A stretch of 64,000 nucleotides of DNA. Source: Serinus canaria (lineage: Eukaryota > Chordata > Aves > Passeriformes > Fringillidae). Numbering within the stretch: position 1 is the first letter of the stretch; each line of letters starts with the position of its first letter. Below are positions 37,901 through 52,900 of the stretch, piece after piece. A model generated the notes under the pieces. That model saw only the letters and a program-made list of their open reading frames with translations, was not told the DNA's origin and searched no databases. The stretch spans positions 51,011,973 to 51,075,972 of the forward strand of contig NC_066343.1 in the NCBI RefSeq assembly GCF_022539315.1, written 5' to 3'. The position numbers and the translations under genes were made by a program.

Positions 37901-40900
37901 AATGCCTAAATAAGTAGCCTGGTGAAACTCGTTCTAGTTTGGCTTCGGTTGTCATTTTAGTTAGTGTGAATTTGAGAAGGAGCACATATGTGGGTTTAAA
38001 CCTCTCAAAAGTGCCTTAGCTTGCACTGGCAAACATACAGATAGAAACTAACCAGGACGCTTTCTGTTGAGCCCACATGAGAGCATGTTTTTTAATTAAA
38101 CTGGCTTGTACCAGTTAAATTGCACTGATTCTAAGATAAGCTGGTGGAGCGTCTGTGTCTCAAGACACAATGGACCAGCTTTGTGTTCCGCTGTTGTCAA
38201 TACATACTGTGTGGACATCATTATCTTGCCCTGGTAGCAGGGCACCAAGGCAGTCCCAGCACTCCTGGGGACAAGCTCTGGCTCCAGAGCCCACCCAAGA
38301 GGCCAGTGTAAGTCTCTCTTACCAAGCTGTGTTGGCAAAATGTGCAATTACTGCCTGGGTGGTGCCACAAGACATGTTATGCAAAGGAGCGAAGCAAATC
38401 CTTCCAGCATTCAGTTGGTTCAGATGATGCTGTGAGGCCCACCACTGCATTGCTGGAGCAGACAGGGCTGGAAGCCTGCCCCCGGAGAGATGTAACATCA
38501 CATTCCATGATTGCGTTTGTTATTGAGAAGGTGACAAGAATTTTATGCTCTGATCATGCAGTGCATGAGTCTGCATGAGTCAAACTTGCTTCTGTGGTCT
38601 TGCATCAGGACCACTGTACGGGGAGGAATGAGAAGAGTGCTGAATTTCCCCAAGGGACTAAACACATGGAAATTATGCAAATCACTCATTCCTAAGCAAT
38701 GTCAATCAAATTGAACATTACAAACATTTCATACTAGGAAACGGATGGTTTTTTTTTCTCTCGAGTATTTTTGGTCATGTTTTCTTCCCCAGAGAATTTA
38801 GCGGAGTTTCAGAAAATCTCCAACCTTTGCCTCTGCTTTCTGACACCTCTGCAGGATGCAGTCAGTTCCAATCACTTTGAAGTAAAATCAACTTAAATGC
38901 AATGAGGGAAAGAACGTAACAGTTAGCGGAAATCTTCAATATTTTCACGTAGATGAATGTTTCATGGCGTTTTCATGTGTTTCCGTGCATTTTCTAGCTA
39001 GCTTTGTGTATAAAGTCTCATAATCATCTTTAAAAAAAAATTCTTAAATAATTTGTCAATACAGAGCTAAGAAACAAATACTGAGTATGGTTTACTGCAT
39101 ATAACCATGCACCACATACATACATAGCCAGACCTAATATATAGTTAAAGTTTTGTGTGCACACAAAAGAAATTTCTTGGGTTTGATTAACTTCACAGAA
39201 TTATTAGGCATTTTGTAAGAAGTCTGCTCTGTCAAAAAAACCCTCTTAAATTATTTAAAGATAAGCACCATCTAAACTCGTTTCCAAGGAGTTAACCACA
39301 CTGCATTCTGCCATATGTTAAGTACTATTCAATTAAGCCTCATAAATATACAGAAATGGAAACGGCTACATTACTGTAGTGCATAATTTTCCATTCATAT
39401 TTCCTAAGGTAAGACATAGGTTGTTTCTTCCCATAGCTAACATCATGATTATGTATCATTGTTCTATGTGAATGGGAGGGAACTTCAGTAAAGACCTTCA
39501 GGCAAGTTCCCACTGAACTGAAACTGGCATAAGTAACCTCACTAGAGAAGGTGTGTCAGTCAACAGGAGGAAAATATGATTGAAAGAAAAATGTGTTAAT
39601 GCTTTACAGTAATGATTATGAAATTATCTGCATGAAAGAAGCAAGTAGTTTGGCTAATTAGAAGGAGGGAAGTATAGGTTTTGTGTCAGACTAGACTGAG
39701 AATTGAATAAATTAGTCTTGCATTTAATTGACATGTCAAGTTAACTAGCCAAAGTGATGCCTGAGGATTTACCTATGGATTCACCTCTTTGATTTCAGGA
39801 ATCAGTGCAATTTTAATTCTTTTAAGCTTTGAAGAGAACAGCAGTGTTTGCTGCTGCTACCTTAACTTCATTTATTCAGACATTGTAGCTACAGAAATAG
39901 AATTGAAAAGTGATAGAACTGGAAAACTCCTGAAATTCGAATATGGGAAGGTTTTACCTCAGACATTTAGTATGAAGGACCTATACATGTGACACAGTGA
40001 AAAACATAGTTTAAATCTTTATGGGGAACATAGGAAAACCTGTGATCTTCATAAGCAGCCAAATGCAAACCCAGGGAGTAAAAAGAGGACTCTATTTGAA
40101 TAATGTAATTTAAATATTTTTTAAAGACAGAAATTTGTACATATGTGAGTATAAGCAAATTAGATTTTTGATTTTGGAAAAATAATTTATTTATAGTGGC
40201 TTTCATCAAAATAAGTGGTTTCTAGAGATGTAGAATATTTAATTTACAACAGAAAAAGCAAATATTCCAGAAACAATGTGTAGTATCCTATAACTCCATT
40301 ATAGTTTATATGAAATTTCCTTCCTATTACCTAAGGCAGATTATTCTAATGGTGATTATTCTGTTCAACCTCTTTTTAAAACCATATATCAGATTCATTT
40401 GCTTTGGTTTCCCATTGTTAATTTAGATGGCATTTAGAACAGTGCGTTTTCTGTCTGTGCTGGTTTCAGCTGGGGCACAATTAATTCTCATCTCAGAGGC
40501 TGGCATGGGGCTGTGTTTGGATTTTTGCTGCACACAGGGTTGATAATACAGAGATGTTTTTGTTATTGCTGAGCAGGGCTTGCACAGAGCCAAGACCTTT
40601 CTGCTTTTTTTTTTGGTGCAGCCACACTGGGGAGGGGACTGGGGGTGCTTGGCAGGTTGGGAGGAGACACAGCCAGGACAGGTGACCCAAACTGACCAAA
40701 GGGATATTCCAGACCATGTGGCACCGAATTCAGTGTAAAAGTGGGGGAAAGAAGCAGGAAAGTGAGGGACATTTGTGGTGATGTCCTTTGTCTTCCCAAG
40801 TAATCATTTTGCATGATGGGGCCTGGCTCTTCTGGAGATGGCTGAACACCTGGCAGTGCATGGGAAGCACTGAATCAACTCCTTGGTTTGTTTTGCTTGT

Positions 40901-43900
40901 GTGCACAGCCTTTGCTTTCCCTATTAAACTGCCTTTTTCTCAACCCATGAGGTCTCCAGCTTTCATCCTTCTGATTCTCTCCCCAGTCCCTTTGGGTAAG
41001 AGAGGGCTGTGTGGGGCTTGGCTTCTGGCTGGGGTGAAACCACCACTAAGGCTACATTAGCTACCCAAAGTTGTGACCTAATGACATTGCCTAAAAGTAT
41101 CTGCTCTATGTTTGCATCAGGGAGGTTGAGAACAATAGGCCTGGATCTTTTATCATATTTGTGTTAAGGTGAATTTGTTGCAGTCAGGAGAGATATACAA
41201 TGTAAAACTGATGCAAGTGTGATAAAAACCAGGTGAAATATGCTTTGCTCTACAGTGTTAAAAAGCCATCTGAAGTGGTACAGGCGCTCTGTCTATGCTT
41301 CCAACTCAACACTGGATTTTGGCAAGGAGCAAATCTCAGTAACTCAGGGCCTTATTCAGATAGCATAGCTGCTGCTGCTGGTGCTGGAGGTGGCTGATGA
41401 GATACCATGATGAGAACTTAGTTGAGTAAGATTACTTTCATCACTTGGAACCTGGTAAATAATGATTAGCAACACCCCCAAAAAAGTCACTGCAGTTCCA
41501 TATGTGTTATCATTGGGAGTTAATTTGTATACTGTTGCTGAAAGAACTCCTTCTGAGTACATCTGATTTTTCTAAGCTGGAATGTTACTGTGTCCCATAC
41601 AGCGCACACTTTAAAATAGCGTTCTTTGGAGTCAGTGACAGTCCAGCCCCTTACCACTTGCAGAATTACCTGTGAAGATATGTTTCGGCCCAATTTTTTT
41701 CATGGTATGTCTAATAATATTTTTAATAGTGCCATTTTTTTTTCACTGTCTGATAGTGACCAAATTATTTCTGATTTTCTTTCAATTGGAAAGAGGGAAA
41801 GAGGGAAATTTTTAAAAAGCAAAGGATGATATGACCCACAGAGCTCCCAGTTTGTCAGGGAGCCTCCTGAGCAGGTGTGATATTTTGAGCTACTTTAAAT
41901 TTTTGGGTTTTTTTAATTGAGTAGATGCCACATTGAGAACACTTCTTAATTGTTTTTTCTGTGTTTAACATATCCCTACTACTCTAAGTGCGGATGGCTA
42001 CACAAGTGAGCACAGGGCCCATTCAGTGCTCAGTGTAAGTTATAATGACAATAAAATTAAATGGAAATATAGTAGAATATGAAGTTGAAGAACATCAGCA
42101 CCAGCATCTTCCAAGTTCAAAATCTCATTGATTTATTAGAACAATTAAGCTGTTACTTTTGACTCTGCAACAGACAACAGCAAATTTGCCTCTTATCCAT
42201 GCCACAAAGCATGCTCTGCTGGAAGATTTCCATCTCTGAGATACTTGGAGGAAATAAATCAGAGAGGAAATATTTTTTTTCCCTTGGGAATAACTCTGCT
42301 GTTTGTTTAAAGCAAATGGCAAAGGGGATTAAATCACATGGCAGTGTGATACCAAAGTGAAAAATATGTCACCTGCAACTAGTATATTTCAAGTAACACT
42401 TGCTTTTCACCTCTGTAGAAGTCAGATTTTGTTGTTCTGTGACTGATTTTCTCATCTCAAAACACTTTTCTCATTTCTAAAAATAATCACAGTAGATGCA
42501 GCACTATAACATAATCCTTTAATTAAGACAGCTAATGATATTCTGGTTTTATTTTGTACATCAATGTAAGTAATGCCTATCCTGTGCAATGCCTGTCTGA
42601 TTTTATTATTTCTATTATCTTCTCCTTTAGAATTCATTCATTTGTGGAGGGAAGTTTAAAATAGTGCACATCTTTAAGGTTTTGAATGGAGTCAAAAAAG
42701 ATTGCCTGACCCTGTCTTTTTAGGTACCACTGGTGTTGGTATAAATCTGCACTGGTGTTGGTATAAATCTGGTTTAATAAATCTGCAGACTTACTAAACA
42801 GCAAGAAGATGATGGCTGAATCTTTCTCTTTTTTCTCACACCCTTCCACCAACTTCAGTGTAGTGGTTTGTGGAGTCAGTAGAATGAGTGCTGTCAATGA
42901 AATTGGAATTTTGTGGAGGATCCCCCTTATATGCAGATTTTTTTTTTTTACAAAGATTGTGTTTTTCCAGTAGGTAGAGGTTTTAGGGAAGTAGAGGGAT
43001 GAAAGAAGAACATTTCAAAGAAGAAAACCGTGGCAGACGGTTTTTAGCCAGACAGCTGGTTTATAGAGAGCTGGATCCTGAGCTCCAGCTCAGGGATGTG
43101 CAGAGATGTGACTTGGATACCAAGTCTGCAGGAAAAGAGGTGATCTCTCAGGAAAAGGGCCCCAAAACAACTGTCTTCCTGGTTGTTTGATGGCAAGAAG
43201 ATTCCTTTGGAGGTCTTTGTTTTCCTTGGGAAGTGCTCTCTGTGGGTGGAAACCTGGCTGCAATGCCCTGCTTTAGAACATTAAAATATTTTGTATGTAT
43301 CTTATAATGAGGTTAAAGCCTGAAATAGATGCACTAGTGTAAATAAATAATTCCTTCTAATAGCTGAGAGAAGCCGTTTATGGATGATCAAATTTTGCAA
43401 GACACTGAGTATGCAAACACACCCTGTAAAACCAAGTAGCTGAATCACCAAGTGTATCTGTCTGGCTTATTTTGAAAAGTAGAATCTCATTTTAATTATT
43501 TAGTATAATACTTTACATATTCCAAGAAATGGCCTGTAGCATGCTGTACAAAAATAATCAAGTGTTAGTAATATGAAACCTCCTCAGCATCATCTGCTGT
43601 TGAATATTTATGAGGACCCTGGAGAAGATTGTCTGTCTTGTGCTGGTATTCATCACAGCAGCACCAACTGCCTTCCAATAAATTTTATTGGCTGTCACCA
43701 AACTGGTGGAGGAGATTTCATGGAGTATATTGTTCTCCCTTGCCAGATACTGTAGAAAACTTCTTTTGGGTGTAAATTTTCAGTGGGGCAGTAGAGAGGA
43801 GGAGCCTTCGTGCTGGTATGGAAGTTGGTGATAGTTTAATCAAGTAGGAAGACTTCCAACAGTCACCTGCTGAGATTCCTTAACTGTTCTTTGGAAGTTT

Positions 43901-46900
43901 GATCTGGAACTGGGACATAAGTAATAAAACATAGGTATGATTTTTCTATATTTGTTTGGGTCTGTTGTAGAAGAATCAAACCCATGTACAGTTTAAAAGT
44001 CATTGAATATATTCCATGATAAAGAATATATGAGAGACAGGGAAAGCAGGGTATTTGGCAAGGATGATTTTTTTTTCTCTTTATTAATTGAATTTGAAAA
44101 TATAAGGATAATGGTTGCTGACAGAAAAACTGCAGGGAAGCTGTCTTCTTTGCAGAGCAATTTGCTATTGGAGCACAGTGCCACTGGGGAGGGGATGAAG
44201 ATATCAGGAAGGCTCCTTCTTTAAACACAGGCAGTTTAGAGCTGAAGTGAAAATCAATACAGACAGGTATTTTAACACTTGCAGTAAAGTACTTGAGGTA
44301 GAAGGAGGGATGATGAATTCGGTTTTAAGGGTGAGACCAGCGTTGCTCATACCAGGAAGAAGTGGGAGCAGAAGTGAAGAAAGTGGATCCAGGTGCTCTC
44401 CATGCAATCATGGGATGGACACACATGCTTATTTGATGATTGTGGGGTTTTATGGCTTTGATGTACAATTTTTCCTTTGCCTCTTATGCAGACTGTTTCA
44501 TAGAAGTTGTGTGTTCACGGGGCCTTTAGCAAACAGTTAAAAAGGGCATTCATTTCAAAATATTCAATCGCGCTGAAAAGTCCTGTGGTTACAATGCAAA
44601 ATGTGGGGAATGTGCAACTTTTCCATTTTTTTTCTGGATTTTTTGAAGAACTCCAAGAAGAAAACATGAGCGCATATACTTCCTGCCAAGAATGAATAAA
44701 CATGGCTGTGCTAATACTCAATATGTAATAAAAAAGTAGTGAATATTTCCCTCAGTTTTGACCTTGGGAGAGAACCAGTATCTCTGGGACTATACATAAG
44801 AGGCTTCTCTGAGATGTTCACTCATGTAGTCATGCTTGTATTTTTTCCTGCATTAATCAACAACAGCAGCTTCTGTTAAAGGGTAAGATTAGCATGTAAT
44901 TGATTTGAAACAGGTGCTTTGTCTGATTTTTTTTCTTCTGCAGCAATTCTATATATTGACTTAGTGCTCTTCTGCTGGTCTCTTTGAGTTTTGATCTTGT
45001 CAGCTTTTATGAGTAAGAAGTGGTGGATCTGGTCTGTTGTTGGGAAATTACCCTATAAAACCAAAGTGCTTTGGAGGAGACTTGAGTGTTTTATAAATTA
45101 CCTCACCCTTTTGGCTTTTGTAACAGAGCTGTGCCCTTCTGCTACTCAAGAAAGTGTTTGCCAAAGTCCAGAGCACACTTCTTTATGTTGCACCTGAAAG
45201 ACTGGCCAGATGCTGGGGACTAAACTGATTTTTTGCCAAAATTAGTTTGATTTGTCTTTGATTTCACGTTTATTTCAAAGTGAAAAAAATCCAAACCAAC
45301 AAAACAACCCACAACTAAAGAGCGTCGGTAAAATGTGAGGCAGTTAATCAACACTCTGACATCTGTCTGTGGTAACAGCTCAGAAGAGGAGTTTTGATGT
45401 GTTAATGTCCCCTTTTGTTTCAAAGGGAACGACTTCATGTTCCACAGGCTGCTTTTTCAGGGTTAATGCTAGCTGTTTCTCTTTTTTCGGGAGGGAAGGA
45501 GATAAAGCCTCACTGCAGTGTTTTATCTTCAGGGTGCAAATTGGGACAGTGAGTGAGGGAAGTGTGGGGATGTGCCGGCAGGCAGCGGAAAGGGGAGCTG
45601 GTTCATTGTCCCGTGAGTCCTTAGCAGTGCTGTTTGTGTCTGTAGCTTTATGGGGTTTCTGTTTCTCCACTAAACATTCAAGCAGGAGCGTTCCCTTCGG
45701 ATGGCAGTTTGTTTTGACTTCATCCTGCTGGCCAAATGACTTCAGCAGGTGATGGGCTAGGAGGAAATGGTTGCAGACCACTTACTTTGATCACATCTGC
45801 ATTGGGCACCTGAAAAAGGAGGCTGTGGGGGTCTTCAGTGCTTCCCCCCCACTTTTGTCAGTGGGCAGGCGAGTACCCCTGCCCCTGGAGAGGTGCTCTG
45901 CGTGGGTGTGCTGCTGCCCTGGGTGGGGCAGGGGCCCTGCGGCGACAGCTGGTCACGTTCCTTGTGATCCTGCGTAGGAAGAGTGTTCTTGGGGTTTTAT
46001 GGTTCTTTCCTCTTGATCATTTGAGTGCAGCTGTGTTTAATGAGCTGGAAAAAAAGTAGGTCAATAAAACATGTGTTCATTGTTAGCAGAATACCTGTTG
46101 GACCACGTGTTTGTCTGTAATTGACCATCTAAAGCTTCAAAGCTTAGCACAAAGACAATTTAATAGGGAATTCATACTTAAATAAATTAATAATAAGCAG
46201 AAGCAGACAGCTGTCAGGCAGTCTGCCCTCCCAAGGTGAGACTGTGGGTATTTAATGCACAGACAAATTATGATTTCAAGTCAGACCTATTTTTAAGTCT
46301 CTCTTAATGATATGCATTAGAAAAACAGCATGCCAAAAATAGCTTAGAATCCGTGTGCTTCAAAAACCAATACAGCTGATAACATAGCCATGTAACTTGG
46401 TTAAAATTTTAATCAACCTAATCAATTTTAATCAGCATGCTATGAATTTGATGTCAAAGTGACACTATCAGTATTTGAACTTGAGTTAGTTTTAAAATAT
46501 TTTCTTTAACAAACACCAGTGTTAGAAATAGTATGTTTACTGAGCCTTTATAAAAGAAAAATGACTGCATCACCATAGTACTCCAAAACCTGGAGCATGA
46601 GTTGGAACTTTATGATATATGCCATTTCGGTGGAATAAATATGTATTTTGCGTTTCTTGTGCCAAGAATTAAGTCCAAATTGTCTAGACAAAATTTCTCT
46701 GAAGACTTGTGGCAAAACCTGAAAATGGACCTGCCTTGTTTTACCTAAGCCAGCAACTACACAAAGAGTAGAAACATGCAGAAAAAGAGTAGAAACATGC
46801 AGAATAATGGCAATGCCAGTAATTTTACTCTGATCAAAAATGCAGCATACAGATGTAGAGAAGAGTTATGTCGCGGACCTTATTCATCATAGACTTTTAA

Positions 46901-49900
46901 TTCCTTCTGTTCTCTGTCTTGTAACAAAAAATGCACCAAAAGCTGCTAAGACTAATTAATGTAGGATATTTTCTGAAATAATTTCTCATCTGCTTTTTGT
47001 GTAAAGATCACTTACTCAAGGATCTGCTTGTTTGCTTAAAAAATACAGCAGCTGCTTTTTCACAGGGTTGGGCTGGTCAAAAGTAAATAACAGCATTACA
47101 ATTCCCAGACTGATTTTCTTGCCTTATTCATTCAGCTGGGAAATGGATTAGGCTCCTCTTTCCTTGCTAGCCTTAAGGTAAAAATATTTTTTCCCCAGTA
47201 TGTTTTTGAGACCCAGTACCAAGTTCAGTTCCTGCTGTGAAATCAGCTTTACTGAGTTGTGAAGGGCCTGGTTTGTTGATGGTATGTGGGATCTCAACTG
47301 CCAGTGAAACTGCTGGGAATTGTCCTCAAATCATCAAGGCTCACACATGACTTTTGTATATCAAGTGTTCCATTCTGGATCTGTAGCAGCAGCATCTTGG
47401 TTGTTTCAGGTGATGCCCCGGTGTTCCAGGTGCCAGATACCACTGCATGGTGTTCCCTTTCTTCCACCAACTTTAAACAACTGAACCTGCAGTATGGAAA
47501 ATCCATTGCAATCTGGGAAAGTCTTAGCAGGCATTAAAAAAGGAATCAAAACCGGTCCAGGGTGCCTTTCATGGTGAGGAAAGGGAGAGAGGATGAGGTG
47601 CTTGGAGTTCCCTGGGGAATTGGCTGTCTGTTGCTAATGAATCCGCATGGAAACCGCTGGGAGCATCATTAGAGACAAAGAGCTGCCGTGGGATTTGCCA
47701 GTGGGTTTTTCAGTGGATCCCATGGGGGTTAGGCAGCCATTTGCTGTTGGACTGTGGTGGCAAATGAGAGCCTGTTACCCTTGAATTCCTTTGAATATCC
47801 CAGACCCGGTAGGCTTAGCCCTGGTTGTTAGGTGTCTGCTTGTGCTTTGCATTATGCATGAGTGCCAGTGTGGGGATTAAATAGAGCAGCTCTGCCATTT
47901 CAAATAGCTGTGGCCTGAAGCTGATGTGTCAGCTGTCAGTCCAAATGAACTTGGTACCAGTTGTTACACGTACATGTAAAACCGAAATCTAACTGTTTAT
48001 TATATCAGAAGGTTAGGGGTTTTGTGACTCTTCAACGTATTTGTTGCTAAAAGTGGCATAAATCGTCCTTCATTTAATGCAGTTTTTTTATGCAGTTTGA
48101 TTTTGTGAAGAGGGTCAATGTGATGGATCTCGGGGAGTCACAGCAAGGTAATTGTCCGCAAAATCCATGCGGTGTGTTCTTTCCCCCCTCCCCCCTTCCC
48201 CCCCACCCCCCTTTTTTCTTCCCCTTTTTTTCCCCCTTCCTTTTTAGAAATGACTAAGAAGCAAAAAAGTATCCTGCCTGGCCTGACCTCAGAGCTAACC
48301 CAGCTTTGAGGAGGAGTTTGAATCCGAGGCCTTCTGAGATCCCTTCCAATTTGAATTATCCTGTGATGCTGTGAAATCAGGGTCAGAGCTGAAGGAGGAA
48401 CACTAAGGACTTTCTGTTCAAAACACAGAGACTCGAGAGGTTTTTTGTTTGGAGTGTTTCTTAGTGCCTTGGTTCTCTTGTCCTTTCCACAATCTTCACT
48501 GTGTGCAGTCTAGCCTTAACATCAAGAGCTCTGATCCTGGGGGAGAGAGAGGAGGGGTGAAGGAGAAAATCTGTGGCATTTATTTGATGTGGAAGTGCTT
48601 ACCTCCTATGACAACAGACCAGACAGGAGGTGAGAATCACTGTGACTAATGAGTTGTTTACTTGGCTTTTGTATCCTCTGCCCCCCAGGTACCTGGGCTG
48701 TGTTTGTTTTTATATGTATTGATTTCAGATTCCTGCAAATACCATTCCTTTGTCCTTCACCTTGTCAGCAGTTTGTGAGATACTAGTAATCCTGTCTCTT
48801 AATGCTGTGGAAAAGGTAGGGTAGTTAGGATGCAGAATGCTACTTGTTTTTTCTTTCTTTTCCTGTACAACAGTGCGGTGTTTTTAGCCAGTTGTTGTTT
48901 CTCAGAGTTTGGACCCAGACCCTGTTTGGAAAACTGAGGTCCCCTTATAAACTCCCTTGAGAACTGATCCCACATATGACAGGCCTGCCATCTGCCATTG
49001 TTTTTATATTGAGGTGCTCTAAAAAAGTATGGAAAGAGTAGAGTGCCTCTCTGCAGTTTCCTGATGCTTGTCCTCACAGTACCAGACCTAAACCCATGGA
49101 AAATGGGAAAAAATTGAATTTGTTTTTAGTGTTGAATTTGACAGTGTCTGTGTGAATGAGACAATTTGTGATTGGATCTAGAATTTGTTAGAAACAGCCT
49201 CTAACTCCTTTTGCAAAACTTGGTGGGGAAGACTGCTGGGAAGGCCTGGGGTTTCTTTATTCAATGAAATGGTCTTAGCTGAGATTAAAAGGAGTAAAAG
49301 CTGTACTTTAGGAGTATTTAATACTGAGGTGTGGCGCGGGCTACAGGTCCCAAAAAGGCTGAAGTGCTATCACAGATTACCTAATATTTGGTCACCAGCC
49401 TCAAGCACACCCTTTTTTTCCTTGGATGTTTGACCAGCCCAGCTTTGAAAGAGTGGATTTCTCTGGTCTGCTGTTCACTTTTACCTAGGGTATCCATGAT
49501 GCAGCTGTGGGTCTGGCTTGTTCTTAAGGAAAGACTTGCCTGGAATATTGTAGGAGAAATATATTTTGTGAGAGAAACAGGTGAGGGGGGTTTCAGTTTG
49601 CTCATAAATTCTGGGGTTCAGGGTTCAGAGGGATGCTGACAGCACTTGGCTGGTGCAGAAGTGGGAGGGAGCAGAAAGCTGTGTCAAGAACAGACTGTGG
49701 AAGGATCTGAGCTACAGCTCAGTTTTGTTAAAGCTTTGGAAAGAGTCCGGGAATATTTTCTGCATTTATCTAACTATGAAAGGAAAACAGTGTAAATGAG
49801 CAAGTGGATGGCTATGGCCAGGTACAGTCCTTTGGTTTGTCCTCTCTGAGAGGGGCTGGGAGCAGGGCAGCCGGCAGAGCCCAGCCCGGGCAGCGAGGGT

Positions 49901-52900
49901 GTGGGCAGGGGCTGAGCCCAACTTCTGCCGAGGGCTGGTGATGTGGGTGCTGGTCTGGTGGGCGCGCTGTTGAGCCAAACACAGCCTGCCCGAGAGAGCG
50001 TCTGGTGATAGCTGGGAGGAGAGCAGAAAAAAAGGGTAAGTAAATGCTGCATTTAAACAAAGGGGATAACACAGAACTCATTTTATGGCTGATTTTGACA
50101 GGTGAATTACAATCACATTGACGGAAGCTCGTAAAGGGCCAATGGTCTGTCTTTGCCTGACTCTTCATCCATAGTGAATTCTGACATTTCCCTCAGTGCA
50201 GCTGAGAATGGGCCTGGAGAGGGACTGGGGAGTTCCCATGGGTGCCCCAGCTGCTAGGGGATCATGGAAGAACTTCTTGGGGGTCACTTTCTGGTAGGAG
50301 CCCCTTTGCCTTGCTGTCTGCACAAATAATCAGTTTGTTTTCCTTTTTTTTTTTTTTTTTTTATTAAGCATCCTTAGCTCTCAGAGTTCTTTAGCAGACA
50401 TCAGGTGATGTTTTCAAGTCTGGTTTCAGAAGTTTCCTCCTTGTTTGGGAGAGCATTTTAAGAGGAAGATTTCTCCCACCTTTTTCCTGCTTGGTGACAA
50501 GGGCAACTCTGTTTCCCCATGCTACACCAGAGAGCTCAGGGGAGGCTTCTTGGCTGCAGTTACTGTTCTACATTACAGCAACCAAGGCTGACTGGCAGTT
50601 CAGTCCACTTTTCTCAGTCTCCCTTCACCTGAAACTGTTGTTACCATTTCTAGCACTTCTTCCACACTTCACATGCATCCACCCTTGGGGCACATCACGC
50701 TGCTGCCTGTGATACCAGCTGGTCTGCTGGCTCAGCTGCTTCCAGCATGGCACTGGGCAGAGAGACAGCAGCCACCCTTCCCGATGGCAGGCTGAGTGTG
50801 TTGGCCCTGGGGACACAGTGTGCTTTTATTAGGCAGAGTCTGTGTGGAGTGCCGCCTGAAGTGCATCCAGAATCAGTTCCTTCCCTCCTCAGTGAGATTA
50901 AGCACAACCTTTCCAGCCTGAAGCCACTTGGTGTCCCAGCCACAGCTGTGCTCTTACCTCCTGGGTGCTGCCCTGCTGTTCAGGTTTCACAGATGCAATG
51001 TATTTAGGAAAAAAAAAAAAAAAAAAGAAGCTGAACTAGTGATAAATCATTTATTTTGATAGTGACAGGATCTGATTTGTTTTTCCAGAATGCTGAGAGT
51101 TTCCACTGCTCAGCTTGTAGTTATAACAGTTAATGAGAAATGGTTTGGAAACAGCTACTGTTTTAATTGCTGAAGCAATTACTGTTTAATTTTGATGGTG
51201 GAAAATAATTGCATGTAAGGTGTTTCTTTTCTGTGTATTTTCAAATTTGTTATTAGGCTTCTCAAATTATGTACTTCATAAACTTTGGAAATAGATCTTT
51301 CAAATAAGTGTTTACTCCCTGGTATTTTTATGTACATAACTTGGGTAATGTGAATAGACTCACACGACTAAAAAGAAATATTAATGGAGGTAAAATTACC
51401 TGAAAATGTAAGTGTTTAGAAGCAGAGGAAGGGCTGCTACTTCTGTTCTTTTTAATAAATAAACAAACCAAATACATCCAGTTTTCATAAAGACAGGCAG
51501 ACATATTTTTGCTTTCTTCAGTGGGCTGCAAATTGCAATCTTTTTCTAATATAACCATCAAAAAAAAAAAAATGCAGACATCATCTTCAAAGCCTGTTTG
51601 GCTAAGTTAGGGAGTCAAGACTTTCTGTGTTAGTTATTGCAGATAACTCACTTGCAGTCAAGACTTACTCTGGATTTTCATCAAGACTGAAACTTAATCC
51701 AGTATAAAACGGTAAAAGAAAGACAATTGAAGACTAATTTTTGTAACATTTTTCTGTGTCATCCCACTATGACTAAGCTCATTTATAAATACCTTGTTCC
51801 TGCCATTGACTCTGCAGTCTTGGCAGCAGGAATAAGGTGCACGTGGTTTATGCTGGGAGCTGCAGCCCCAAAGCCTGTTTGCTCCCTCCAGCTGTGAGAA
51901 TATCAAAGAGGAGAAGATGCTGAAGGCAGAGGCTGCGATATGTGTTCCCACATGCCCATTGCATAATCATCCCACACTGCTCCACACACCCCGTGCCAGG
52001 GAGCAGCCAGAGCGCCTAGGCTTTTCAGGGTGCCAGCAAATTTGTTTTGCCTTGAACTCCTGCCTCAGTGAGCAAGACTGATGAAAGTCACATATATTTG
52101 GGGGATGCCAAATGTGGGCATGTGTCATTATGAATTGCCAGCAGCTACGTGACATGGTGTGTAAAAATGCAAATAGTAGCTCATAGTAGATTTCCATTGC
52201 TCATACATGTGAGAAGTAGGGACCAGAGCAAGCATGAAATGTCTCTTCAGCTCTGCATGAGTGATCAAGGCTCAAAGAACCCAAGTTCTTGGTTTGCGTG
52301 CTTCTGGCATTACTATGCTCTACAAGGAGTTCAAATCTCCCTTTCTTTCTACAGAGTCCTTTTTTGAGAGGGAAGAATGAAAATTTAACCCTCCTGATGT
52401 AGTAGAGGAGTCAGTCAGGCTAAGATTACTGTGAAAAGTATTGCAGCATATCCATTACAGATATTTTTCATTGCTGTGCATGAGGATACACACTCGTTGT
52501 TACACAGCTTGTTTTTTATGGTAAAGTTGCTTTGAAGAAATCCAGCCAGCTACTGAGATGTAGGTCCTGAGGGCCCAAAGTGCTACAAAATGCTGACTAG
52601 GGATAAAAGCCAACTCTAGTTGTGTTGTTTTGGTTTATAAAGCTATATATGGATCATCATAGGAGTGTTCATTGTGGAATGCTGAAAAACAAGCATCTGA
52701 TTCTCTGCATTTCTGGGAGAAAATTGGAAAGATAACAAGATAATTGTGAAATAATGTTCTAGCATTTGGATGCAAGTGTTTCTCTCCATGTCACACCAAA
52801 AAGATCAAGACAGAATAGAGTAGGTATTTTGTGTCAATGAACACAGGTAAACTTGGTAGAAAAAGCTGAATGCAAGTGCCAGCTCTGTAGATTTTTAGCT

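Noticed and set aside
48246..48310. Acceptor-like 'ccttcctttttag' after the C/T tract, as a hidden exon
   Set aside because: The downstream sequence has early stops, no phase-compatible donor, and runs into a CR1 tail.
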